From contig NZ_JAAOLY010000004.1 of assembly GCF_011601275.1 (NCBI RefSeq), positions 186,001-250,000 on the forward strand: DNA of 64,000 nt, given 5' to 3'. The translations under genes were made by a program, and so were the position numbers. The notes under the pieces are model-generated. The model had not been told where the DNA came from. It was given only the letters and a program-made list of their open reading frames with translations, and did not search any database. The stretch is from Janthinobacterium lividum. Lineage in GTDB: Bacteria > Pseudomonadota > Gammaproteobacteria > Burkholderiales > Burkholderiaceae_D. The number at the start of each line of letters is the position of its first letter. The stretch's first letter is position 1. Shown piece after piece: positions 17,227 through 25,465 of the stretch.

Positions 17227-17242
17227 CTGTATGAATAAACAG
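17227..17242. promoter_or_regulatory. lexA box: LexA (SOS) box 2
   Basis: CTGTATGAATAAACAG is a second exact CTGT-N8-ACAG site, 19 bp from the first (almost two helical turns). It is 59 bp upstream of the PAP2 start on the plus strand, so that operon might also be controlled. Confidence 0.75.
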
Positions 17243-17300
17243 TATTTTTTTACTGGTGTGGTTTTTTTGATCACCACGCTTAATTTGAGGAGTAAGTAGT

Positions 17301-18053
17301 TTGCAAGAGAAAAATGACCTGGGCATGACCACGGGCTGGACCACGAAACTGCGCCGCTTCGTCGAGGCGCGTCTGTCGCCCGAAGGGGAACTGGGCTTGC
17401 ATATGACGGTGGGCGTGGCGCTGATGCTGGTGGCCATTGTCGTCTTCCACGAGATCGCCGAAGCCGTGATGGGCATGCAGCAAATCACCGTGATCGACTT
17501 GCAGGTGGCGCACTGGTTCAACCAGCATGCCGTGCCGTGGATCACCAGTTGCCTGCTGGTCGTCACGCACATGCATGGCGTGATCGGCGCCATCACCCTG
17601 GCTGTCTTGCTGGGCTGGTATCTGCACCGCAAGGGCGCCGATTATTGGCTGTTTACCCTGGTCATCACCATGCCGGGCGTCATGTTTTTGAACCTGCTGC
17701 TAAAGTACATTTTTGTCCGCGCACGGCCCAGTTTTGACGAGCCCATCCTGCAGACGGCCTTGAGTACGTACAGCTTTCCGAGTGGCCATACTGCCACCTC
17801 GACTGCCCTGTACGGCTTGCTGGCCGCCTACCTGATTTGCCAGACGGCGCCGGGTGCCTGGGGCAAGCGCATCGCCATCGCGCTGGGTGCTTTCCTGATG
17901 GCGTCACTCGTGGGTTTCAGCCGCATCTACCTGGGCGCGCATTACCTGAGCGATGTGCTGGCGGCCATGGCGGAAAGCTATGGCTGGCTGGCCATCTGTA
18001 TCGCCGGCGTGTCGACCCTGCGCCGGCGCCGGCACATCCGGCAAACCAAATAA
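17301..18053 (+). CDS. PAP2 family membrane phosphatase
   Basis: This 250-residue membrane protein has the three PAP2 motifs: KYIFVRARP, SFPSGHTATS and FSRIYLGAHYLSDV. It removes phosphate from a lipid such as phosphatidate or undecaprenyl pyrophosphate at the outer face of the inner membrane. The start is TTG at 17301, supported by GAGGAG at 17287-17292. A lipid kinase gene follows after 12 bp and a phosphoesterase after that, forming a lipid-phosphate operon. Two LexA-type boxes lie upstream. Confidence 0.88.
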   Translation: MQEKNDLGMTTGWTTKLRRFVEARLSPEGELGLHMTVGVALMLVAIVVFHEIAEAVMGMQQITVIDLQVAHWFNQHAVPWITSCLLVVTHMHGVIGAITLAVLLGWYLHRKGADYWLFTLVITMPGVMFLNLLLKYIFVRARPSFDEPILQTALSTYSFPSGHTATSTALYGLLAAYLICQTAPGAWGKRIAIALGAFLMASLVGFSRIYLGAHYLSDVLAAMAESYGWLAICIAGVSTLRRRRHIRQTK

Positions 18054-18065
18054 GGGGAAACGATC

Positions 18066-18974
18066 CTGAGCAAGATTGCAGTCATCATTAACGGGGGCGC
18101 CGGCTGCGGCTATGCGCCCGACTGGGCGCAGCAGCTCGAAGCGAAATTCGCCGCCGTGGGGCTCGACGCCGACATTACCCTGGCGCAAAGCGGCGCCGAG
18201 ATGATTGCCACGGCCGAGCAAGCCCTGCGCGATGGCGCGCCCATCGTCGTGGCCGGGGGAGGCGACGGCACCATCAATGCCGTCGCCTCCGTCGTTGTCG
18301 GCAGCGGCACGCCGTTCGGCGTCTTGCCGCTGGGTACCTTGAACCATTTCGCCAAGGACTTGAATATCCCGCTCGAGCTCGATGCGGCGATTGCCAACGT
18401 GGCGCAGGGCGTGCCGCACCAGGTCGACGTGGGCGAAGTCAATGGCCGCATCTTCCTGAACAATTCCAGCTTGGGCCTGTATCCGGACATCGTGCGCGAC
18501 CGCGAAAAGCAGCAGCGCCGGCTGGGGCGGGGCAAGTGGCTGGCCTTCAGCTGGGCCCTGCTGGCCGCCTTGCGCCGCTACCCGTTTCTCAGCGTGCAAT
18601 TGACACTCAACGACGCCGTGCATGCGCGGCGCACGCCTTTCGTCTTCATCGGCAATAATGAATATCTGATGGAAGGCTTGAATATCGGCGAGCGCGAGCG
18701 GCTTGATGGCGGCCAGCTGAGCCTGTACGTGGCGCAGCGTCCGGGCCGCTTGGGCTTGCTGAAGCTGGCCTTGCACGCGCTGTTCGGCAAGTTGTCGCAG
18801 GCCAAGGATTTTGATGTGCTGACGGCCAGCGACCTGGAAATCGCCACGCATCACCGCCGCCTGCGCGTGGCCACCGATGGCGAAGTGACCATCATGAATA
18901 CGCCGCTGCAGTACCGCATCCGCACGGCCGCGCTGGCCGTGCTCGTGCCGGCGCCGGCACTTTCTGGGGAGTAA
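18066..18974 (+). CDS. Diacylglycerol/lipid kinase family protein (YegS/DgkB-like) with non-ATG start
   Basis: The protein (about 302 aa) has the diacylglycerol kinase catalytic domain: VIINGGAGCG at the N-terminus, VVAGGGDGTINAVAS (the GGDGT nucleotide site), FGVLPLGTLNHFAKDLNIP and the late VATDGEV. It phosphorylates a lipid hydroxyl with ATP at the membrane. The first ATG (18156) would remove the conserved beginning, so translation must start upstream. CTG 18066 is best spaced from AAGGGG (18052-18057), with ATC 18063 as alternative. It follows the PAP2 gene by 12 bp. Confidence 0.8.
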   Translation: MSKIAVIINGGAGCGYAPDWAQQLEAKFAAVGLDADITLAQSGAEMIATAEQALRDGAPIVVAGGGDGTINAVASVVVGSGTPFGVLPLGTLNHFAKDLNIPLELDAAIANVAQGVPHQVDVGEVNGRIFLNNSSLGLYPDIVRDREKQQRRLGRGKWLAFSWALLAALRRYPFLSVQLTLNDAVHARRTPFVFIGNNEYLMEGLNIGERERLDGGQLSLYVAQRPGRLGLLKLALHALFGKLSQAKDFDVLTASDLEIATHHRRLRVATDGEVTIMNTPLQYRIRTAALAVLVPAPALSGE

Positions 18975-18978
18975 GGCC

Positions 18979-19797
18979 ATGCGTACCATCGTGCATTTGT
19001 CCGACTTGCATTTTGGCAGGGTCGATGCGGACCTGCTGGCGCCCTTGCGCGCACTGGTCGAGCGCCTGGAACCGGATGTGGTGGTGGTCTCGGGCGACCT
19101 CACGCAGCGGGCCCGCAGCGCCCAGTTCCAGCAGGCGCGGCACTTTCTCGACAGTTTGCCGGGGCCGCAGATCGTGGTGCCGGGCAACCATGACGTGCCG
19201 CTGTACAACGTCTTTTCCCGCTTCCTGACGCCGCTGGTGAAGTACCGGCGCCATGTGACGGACGATTTGTCGCCTGAATATGTGGACGAGGAAATCGCCG
19301 TGCTGGGCATCAACACGGCCCGTTCCCTGACGTTCAAGGATGGGCGCATCAGCCACGAGCAGATCGATTTCCTGCGTGAACGCCTGGGCAGTTTGCCGCC
19401 CGGCTTGACGCGCATCATCGTCACGCATCACCCGTTCGACTTGCCGGAAAACTTCGACAAGGATGACCTGGTCGACCGCGCGCCGCAGGCGCTGCAAATG
19501 TTTTCCGAATGCGGCGTGGATTTATTGCTGGCGGGTCATTTGCATGCGAGCGTGGCGGGCAATACGGCCGAGCGCTACAAGATCGCCGGCTATGCGGCCC
19601 TGATGGTGCAGGCGGGCACGGCCACGTCCACGCGGGGCAGGGGCGAGTCGAACTCCTTCAATGTGCTGCGCGTGGAAAACAGCTGCATCCGGGTCGAGCG
19701 CTACAGCTGGAATGAGGACAGCGCTGACTTTGAAAAAGTCAGCACGGAAGCGTTCGAGCGCCAGGGCGGCGTGTGGGCCAGCTTGCGGCCGCTGTAG
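18979..19797 (+). CDS. Calcineurin-like metallophosphoesterase (CpdA-like)
   Basis: The 272-residue enzyme carries the full metallophosphoesterase set: HLSDLHFG, VVVSGDLTQRA, VVPGNHDVP, VTHHPFD and LLAGHLHA. These bind two metals and hydrolyse phosphodiesters such as cyclic nucleotides or lipid-linked phosphates. It is the third gene after the PAP2 phosphatase and the lipid kinase, 4 bp from the latter, so a role in phospholipid turnover is as likely as cAMP hydrolysis. Confidence 0.88.
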   Translation: MRTIVHLSDLHFGRVDADLLAPLRALVERLEPDVVVVSGDLTQRARSAQFQQARHFLDSLPGPQIVVPGNHDVPLYNVFSRFLTPLVKYRRHVTDDLSPEYVDEEIAVLGINTARSLTFKDGRISHEQIDFLRERLGSLPPGLTRIIVTHHPFDLPENFDKDDLVDRAPQALQMFSECGVDLLLAGHLHASVAGNTAERYKIAGYAALMVQAGTATSTRGRGESNSFNVLRVENSCIRVERYSWNEDSADFEKVSTEAFERQGGVWASLRPL

Positions 19798-19803
19798 GTT
19801 TCC

Positions 19804-19844
19804 CGTAGGTCGGATTAGCTCGGCGAAGCCGGGCGTAATCCGAC
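19804..19844. repeat. Dispersed palindromic repeat, copy 2
   Basis: CGTAGGTCGGATTAG...GCGTAATCCGAC. Same element as 11737-11777, here opposite in orientation to copy 3, which lies 33 bp further on. The pair fills the gap between two convergent genes and may act as a two-way terminator. Confidence 0.7.
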
Positions 19845-19877
19845 AATATTGTTGGCTTTGGTAATGGCTGTGGAAAT

Positions 19878-19908
19878 GTCGGATTACGCTCCGCTAATCC
19901 GACCTACA
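19878..19908. repeat. Dispersed palindromic repeat, copy 3, running into the cls stop codon
   Basis: GTCGGATTACGCTCCGCTAATCCGACCTACA. Its outer part supplies the stop codon (19904-19906) of the cardiolipin synthase gene, so the element borders or has entered that coding end. Confidence 0.7.
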
Positions 19909-21295
19909 GCCAGTAGTTCAAGAAACGCGCCGCCCACTCCTTCATGCGGTCGGAGAGTGGCCGCGTTTCCCATTTCGCCTTGGTGATTTCTTCCGAGTCG
20001 CGCAAGTCTTCCTGGAAGGCGTTTTCCATTTCACGGCCGAAACTGTCACCGAGGACGATTACGTTCAGTTCGCTGTTGTGCAGGAAGCTGCGCATGTCGA
20101 TGTTGGTCGAGCCCACGGTCGACCAGGCGCCGTCGATGACGGCCGTCTTGGCGTGCAGCACGGCCAGTTTCAAATGAAAGATGCGGATGCCGCCGGCCAG
20201 CAGCTGGTCGTACAGCGCGTGTCCCGCATGGAATACGAGGCCGCTGTCGGACACGCCGGGCAGCACCACGGTGACATCCACGCCCCGCTTGGCGGCGGCC
20301 ACCAGCGCGTCGACCGTCTGCTGGTCGGGCACGAAATAGGCGGACGTGATGTGGATCGATTTTTTTGCTTCCTGGATGGCCAGGATGTACGCCTTGTAGA
20401 TCTCGAAGCCACCCTCCGGCTCGCTGGCCACCACGCGTACCAGCTTGTCGCCCACTTCCGGCAGGGTCGGGAAGTAATTGGCGTCAGGCAAGTCGGCCTG
20501 GTCTTGCTGGGCCCAGGTGCGGATGAACAGCCACTGGAAGGCGGCCACGGCAGGGCCTTCCACTTTTACGTGGGTATCGCGCCAGCCCACGTCCTTCTTG
20601 TCCGTGGGTTTCGATTTCGAGCGGAACAGCGAGCTTTTCGCATAGGTATCGCTGATATTGATGCCGCCCGTAAACGCCATCTTGCCGTCGACGATCAGCA
20701 CCTTGCGGTGGTCGCGGTTGTTGATTTTCCAATCGTCGCCCTTGAGCTTGGCGGGATTGACGGGGTTGAACGCCACCAGGTGGATGCCGGCCGCGCGCAT
20801 GCGGTCGAAGAACGCCTGCGGCACGCCAATGGTGCCCACGCTGTCGTAGATGACGTTGACCGTCACGCCCGCCTGCTGCTTTTCGATGAGCATGTCGGCA
20901 AATTTCAGGCCCAGCGGATCCTGGTCGAAGATATACGTTTCCAGGTTGATGCTGGTCTTCGCTTCGCTGATGGCCTGGAACATGGCGGCCATGGTTTGCG
21001 GGCCGTCAAACAGCAGGGTCACCTTGTTGCCCTTGATCAAAGGCACGCCCGTGGCCGCCTCTTCCAGCGCGGCCTGGGTCTTCAAGTCCATGTCGGACTT
21101 GGCCCAGCGCTTGTTGAGCAGGGCGGCGCGGCTGTTGACGTTGAGCACGGCGCCCTTGCCCGTGATCACTTTGGGCTTGGCAACCGGCTCCAGGGTGGTA
21201 TTGAGATTCTTGACATTGGGCAGCGAGGCGCATGCAGCCAGGGTCCAGCACAGCAGTAGGGCGGTGAGACAGGGTTGCATGCGACTAGCGGTCAT
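19904..21295 (-). CDS. cls: Cardiolipin synthase-like phospholipase D lipoprotein
   Basis: The 463-residue protein has a lipoprotein signal (LLLCWTLAAC) and two phospholipase D motifs, HRKVLIVDGKMAFTGGIN and HAKTAVIDGAWSTVGSTN. These join two phosphatidylglycerols to cardiolipin or exchange phosphatidyl groups. The lipobox is unusual for classic ClsA, which is membrane-spanning, and fits ClsC-like or envelope PLD proteins. Its ATG overlaps the stop of the upstream gcr gene as ATGA (21292-21295), so the two are translationally coupled. Confidence 0.85.
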   Translation of the reverse strand: MTASRMQPCLTALLLCWTLAACASLPNVKNLNTTLEPVAKPKVITGKGAVLNVNSRAALLNKRWAKSDMDLKTQAALEEAATGVPLIKGNKVTLLFDGPQTMAAMFQAISEAKTSINLETYIFDQDPLGLKFADMLIEKQQAGVTVNVIYDSVGTIGVPQAFFDRMRAAGIHLVAFNPVNPAKLKGDDWKINNRDHRKVLIVDGKMAFTGGINISDTYAKSSLFRSKSKPTDKKDVGWRDTHVKVEGPAVAAFQWLFIRTWAQQDQADLPDANYFPTLPEVGDKLVRVVASEPEGGFEIYKAYILAIQEAKKSIHITSAYFVPDQQTVDALVAAAKRGVDVTVVLPGVSDSGLVFHAGHALYDQLLAGGIRIFHLKLAVLHAKTAVIDGAWSTVGSTNIDMRSFLHNSELNVIVLGDSFGREMENAFQEDLRDSEEITKAKWETRPLSDRMKEWAARFLNYWL

Positions 21296-23403
21296 TTTTG
21301 AGCCTTGTTCGTCAGTGACAGGGTTGCCGACTCGTCAAGCAGTGCCAGGGGTGGCGGGTTTTTCGAGCCGAAGAAGAAGACGATGGGCGAGCGCAGGAAG
21401 CGCTTGCCCAGAATCTTCAATAATTGCATGCCGTGCTTGAAGCGCACCTGGCGTGAACGCAGGGCCACCCACAGGGCCAGGCCGAAGCTGACCAGCAGGT
21501 TGGCCGTGCCGATGGCGAAGATGCCCGACAGCGACTTGACGGCCAGTTGCCAGCTCATGTTGTGGTCGAGGCCCACGAGGGCTGTCGCAAAGTTGGCGGC
21601 AGAGAAGGTGATGTGGCGGATATCGATCGGCAAGCCGATCAAAAAGCCCAGGGTGCCGATGGAGCCCAGCAAGATACCAAAATAGAAGTTACCCATCAGC
21701 CCGCCCAGGTTGTTTTCCAGGTACAGGCCCAGTCGTTGCAAGCGTTCCTGGCCGATCACCCGGCCGAGGCCGCGCAATTGCGCGATGCGCTGCGCCCAGC
21801 GCGTGTACAGGGCCTGGTTGTCATAGTAGCCGGAAATCAGGCCGGCCACGAACAGGCACACGCCGGCGATCATGGCGTAGAAGATGGCGGGGCTACCGAT
21901 GGGGTCGATATCGTGCAGCAAGTGCATGGCTTTTTCGGGCGTCACCAGATTGTGCCCCGTGATCGCCTTGTAGCCGAGCGCGATCAGCCAGGCCGTGGGA
22001 ATGGCGGTTGCCAGGTTGCCCAGCACTGCCATGTTTTGCGTGCGGAAAACCTTGTTGATCAGTTCGGCCATGCTGTCGAGGTCGATGTTCCGGCCATCCT
22101 TGCTGTGCAGGCCTGCGGCGATGCGCGAGGCCGTCATGGCCGGCTGCTTGGTGGCCACCGTGAAGTGCAGCAGGTGGATGAACATGAAGCCGATCGAGTA
22201 ATTCATGCTGAACATGAACGCTTCGACCAGCGGCGCCGAGCGCAGGTAGGACATCAATATCTTGAACAGCGCCATGAAACCGATGATCACGCCCGCGCCC
22301 GCGGACGAGAGGAACATGGCGCCCATTTCGCGGCGGTTTTCCGCGATGTAGTGTTCGCCCGTACGGCTGGCGTTTTCCGTCACATTGCGCGCCAGCAAGT
22401 TGATATTGTCGGAAAACAGGTCGCTGACCTTGTACTTGTGGTTATGCGCGCGTATCAGTTCCAGCGCCAATCCGACGGCGCCCGCGCGGCGGCGGCTGAC
22501 GGGCTGCGGGTGCAGCAAGTCTTGCGTGGCGTCGACCGTGATGGCGGCGATGTCTACGTTGTTCGATGCGGGCAGTTCGCCGCTCGTGTCGACGAGGAAC
22601 AGCAGCTTGCGCAGGCGTTCGATGCTTTGCGCCAGCGCCACCAATAAATACGTGAGAGGAATGCTGGTGCCCTGGTACAGCGCTTTCTTGCGGATCTTGG
22701 CGATGACGGCGTCGCACTGGTCCAGCATCACCAGCAAATGGCGCGCGTCTTCGATGTGTTCGATATCGCCTTGCAGCAGGCTCGTGTAGGCGTCCAGGTA
22801 GGCGTTTACTTCCGTGTTCTGCACCATGAACGGCGACTGGAACACTTCGATTTCATTGTGGAAACGCGTCAATTCCGGTTCCAGACCCATGGCGCAGACG
22901 CGGTAGGACAGGGTGCGGATGGCGTCGAGCATGCCTGGTAGCATGATGTTGCCATCGCCGACGGCCAGTTCGATCTCGTCGCTGGTCAGCACGTCGAACA
23001 GTTCCAGCCAGTCCGTGGCGGGCACGTTGCTGATCCATAAATAATCGGTCTTCAGGTACAGCACCTGATCGAGCGCGTCGTTCAGGTATTCGTCGCCCAA
23101 GGCGGGCGGCAGCATGCGGTAGGCGATGCGGCGTTTCAATTCCGTGAAAAAACCGCTGTTCGACAGCACGCCGATATCGGTGTAAAGGCTGGCGTGGCGG
23201 CGCGCGGCCAGCACGCGCAGCACGTATTCGTGCAGGGCGCGCGCTTGGGCGGGGTTACCTTTGAGAAGCTGGCGCAGGGTGCGCACGTTGGCAATCGCGG
23301 TAGCGCTGTCGTGGGAGCGCTTGGGACGCAGTGAGTTGAATAATTCCACCAGCAAGTCGATATTGCTGGAGTTGGGGTCAATGCGTTCGAGGATAGCTAG
23401 CAT
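21292..23403 (-). CDS. gcr: Gcr-type site-specific recombinase family membrane protein
   Basis: This large protein (703 aa from ATG 23403) matches the family named site-specific recombinase after Neisseria gcr, though it looks like a membrane protein: several hydrophobic helices lie in the C-terminal half (GVIIGFMALFKILMSYL, FYAMIAGVCLFVAGLISGYYD, GILLGSIGTLGFLIGLP). ILERIDPNSSNIDLLVELFNSLRP is the typical start. A longer form from TTG 23469 is possible; neither start has a strong ribosome site. Recombinase activity is not supported by any catalytic motif I see. Coupling to cls suggests an envelope function. Confidence 0.75.
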   Translation of the reverse strand: MLAILERIDPNSSNIDLLVELFNSLRPKRSHDSATAIANVRTLRQLLKGNPAQARALHEYVLRVLAARRHASLYTDIGVLSNSGFFTELKRRIAYRMLPPALGDEYLNDALDQVLYLKTDYLWISNVPATDWLELFDVLTSDEIELAVGDGNIMLPGMLDAIRTLSYRVCAMGLEPELTRFHNEIEVFQSPFMVQNTEVNAYLDAYTSLLQGDIEHIEDARHLLVMLDQCDAVIAKIRKKALYQGTSIPLTYLLVALAQSIERLRKLLFLVDTSGELPASNNVDIAAITVDATQDLLHPQPVSRRRAGAVGLALELIRAHNHKYKVSDLFSDNINLLARNVTENASRTGEHYIAENRREMGAMFLSSAGAGVIIGFMALFKILMSYLRSAPLVEAFMFSMNYSIGFMFIHLLHFTVATKQPAMTASRIAAGLHSKDGRNIDLDSMAELINKVFRTQNMAVLGNLATAIPTAWLIALGYKAITGHNLVTPEKAMHLLHDIDPIGSPAIFYAMIAGVCLFVAGLISGYYDNQALYTRWAQRIAQLRGLGRVIGQERLQRLGLYLENNLGGLMGNFYFGILLGSIGTLGFLIGLPIDIRHITFSAANFATALVGLDHNMSWQLAVKSLSGIFAIGTANLLVSFGLALWVALRSRQVRFKHGMQLLKILGKRFLRSPIVFFFGSKNPPPLALLDESATLSLTNKAQK

Positions 23404-23722
23404 GCAGAAAAAACGGGCGAGCCGCTGTCGGTAAAACCAGTAGTGTACCGCCTGCGTCAGATCGCGCAACGTTCGCCACCGAACATTGCTTTACGGCAGG
23501 GCCTGCAATTACCGCCATTTTGCCGCAAATTGCCACAATCATGGTCAATCTTGCGTGTTGTCAGTGTACGACGCATTTCCCGGGACTAAGCTGAAGTTTC
23601 TGTTGTACAACGCACGGATGGCTGGACAAAAAGCGGGGATAAGGTAACACTGAGATCAGACACACAGCGCATGTCCTGATCAATACCGGGAAGTTTCAAT
23701 TCACGTTACCGAGATATTTATC
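23404..23722. other. Intergenic region between gcr and the porin gene
   Basis: About 320 bp without a gene. It must hold the divergent gcr and porin promoters. A short palindrome GTTGTACAAC lies near 23604. I see no further structure. Confidence 0.5.
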
Positions 23723-24832
23723 ATGAAGACCTCGTATTTTGCGCTTGCTGTGATAGGGATGGGGCCTTTCGCGCTGGGCGCGACGGCCCAGGCTGCCGAT
23801 GGCGCAGGCAGTGCCGCATCCAGTAACGTTGCCGTGTACGGCGTGCTCGACGCGGGCCTCGTGGCCGAACGGGGCTGCGCGGCCAATTGCGCCGGCGCCA
23901 AGGTGTCCGGCGGCGTCGCGTCCGGTTCGCGCCTGGGCGTGCAGGGCCGCGAAGCGCTGGGCAATGACGTGTCGGCCGTATTCACCCTGGAAGCGGGCAT
24001 CCAGAACGACACGGGCCAGTCGGAAGAGGGCCGCTTGTTCGGCCGCCAGGCCTACGTGGGCCTCGACAGCCGCCTGGGCGCGCTGACCCTGGGGCGCCAG
24101 TACAACCTGCAATACCTGACCCTGACCGACGTGGCCGACCCGTTCAAGGGCGGTATGGCCGGCAGCGCCAGCAACCTGGCCGGCTACAGCGTGAAACGCT
24201 ACGACAATACCGTCAAATACGTGACACCGGCCTTGCGCGGCGTGACCGCCAGCGCCATCTACAGCTTTGGCGAGTCGCCGTACAGCAGCGCCAACAACCG
24301 CGCGTATGGCGCCACCCTCGGCTATTCATCCGGCGCCGTGAATGTCAGCGTGTCGCACCAGCGCAAGAACAACTTCATCCTCGCCTCTGGCACCTTGCCC
24401 GCCATCGACATGTCGGCCCGCAACACCCTGATCGCGGCGAACATCGACCTGAAAGTGGCCACCGCCTTTGCCGCCGTGGGCGTGAACAAGGGCTATGGCA
24501 GTTCCCCGTGGGACCCGAACAATGCCTACAGCTCACTGGCCCTGTCGATGTCGTCGTCGGACAGCCGCGACACCTTGCTGGGCGTGTCCGTGCCCGTGGG
24601 CGGCTTCAAGCTGCTGGCCTCGTACGTGCGCAAGGACGACCGCGACCTGGCCGACCGCGACGCCAAGCAGGTTGCCGTCGGCCTCACGTATTCCCTGTCA
24701 AAGCGCAGCGATTTCTACGCGTCCTACGCGAAGATCCACAACAAGAATGGCGCCCGCTACACGGTGGGCAATGCCAGCGACGCGGGCCGTGGCGACGCCG
24801 CGTTCAACATGGGCTTCCGTCACGGCTTCTGA
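23723..24832 (+). CDS. Gram-negative porin (Burkholderiales OmpC-type)
   Basis: The 369-residue protein has a signal peptide (ALAVIGMGPFALGATAQA), the porin start NVAVYGVLDAGLV, the conserved GRLFGRQAYVGLDSRLGALTLGRQ stretch, alternating beta strands, and ends in phenylalanine (FRHGF), the outer membrane assembly signal. It forms a 16-strand trimeric diffusion pore. The unusual CAANCAG segment early in the mature part holds two cysteines, perhaps a disulfide in a loop. Its coding end overlaps the convergent DUF3617 gene by 13 bp. Confidence 0.92.
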   Translation: MKTSYFALAVIGMGPFALGATAQAADGAGSAASSNVAVYGVLDAGLVAERGCAANCAGAKVSGGVASGSRLGVQGREALGNDVSAVFTLEAGIQNDTGQSEEGRLFGRQAYVGLDSRLGALTLGRQYNLQYLTLTDVADPFKGGMAGSASNLAGYSVKRYDNTVKYVTPALRGVTASAIYSFGESPYSSANNRAYGATLGYSSGAVNVSVSHQRKNNFILASGTLPAIDMSARNTLIAANIDLKVATAFAAVGVNKGYGSSPWDPNNAYSSLALSMSSSDSRDTLLGVSVPVGGFKLLASYVRKDDRDLADRDAKQVAVGLTYSLSKRSDFYASYAKIHNKNGARYTVGNASDAGRGDAAFNMGFRHGF

Positions 24833-25398
24833 GCCGCCGCGGCGGAGGGCGCAGGGCAGCTTGCCCCCAGCCACTTGCCGTTGCTCGTTACATTCACCTG
24901 TTCCGGCGCGCCGCGCGCGCTGGTTGTCACGGCCAGCTGCATGGAAAATGCCTGGTCGCCGCTGAATATCACCTTGCCTTCGCCGCTCGATTTCGGGTTC
25001 GCGCACGTAAACGACACCTGCATGCCGCCTGCGATGTCGGTGTTCCTGGACTTGCAATCGCCGGGCTGGCCCGTGGGAATCTGCTTGCGCGCGGCCATTT
25101 CCGGCGTCACGCACGCCGTCACGCGCACGGCGCCGTTGGCGTCCACGGTGGGCATGGCCATGCCGCGGCTGGCCGCCATGCTTTCCAGCTGCTTGCGTTG
25201 ATCGGGAGGAAGGTTGCCCAGCTGCTGCAGCACCATGGACATGGCGTTGTCGGTGGCGGCATCCGGCGACGCCATTTTGCTGTCGACTTGCCACAGGCCC
25301 GGCTTGATGGTGGGGGACGACGAGGCGGCCTGGGCGCTGGCTTGGCTGCCCAAGGCGGCGCAAGCCAGTAAACTGAGGCGTAGCAAAGAATGTTTCAT
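24820..25398 (-). CDS. DUF3617 family periplasmic protein
   Basis: The 192-residue protein has a signal peptide (LRLSLLACAALGSQASAQA) and the DUF3617 pattern: IKPGLWQVDSKM near the mature start, TACVTPEMAA, GDCKSRNTDIAGG and MQVSFTCANP, with paired cysteines. Function unknown; exported. The start at 25398 is set by the signal peptide. It converges on the porin gene with a 13-bp overlap. Confidence 0.8.
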   Translation of the reverse strand: MKHSLLRLSLLACAALGSQASAQAASSSPTIKPGLWQVDSKMASPDAATDNAMSMVLQQLGNLPPDQRKQLESMAASRGMAMPTVDANGAVRVTACVTPEMAARKQIPTGQPGDCKSRNTDIAGGMQVSFTCANPKSSGEGKVIFSGDQAFSMQLAVTTSARGAPEQVNVTSNGKWLGASCPAPSAAAAQKP

Positions 25399-25465
25399 GT
25401 TGGCGTCTCCAGAAAAGGCAGACCCCAGCATACGGCATGGCAAGCGGGGCACGCTTGCCATTGTG

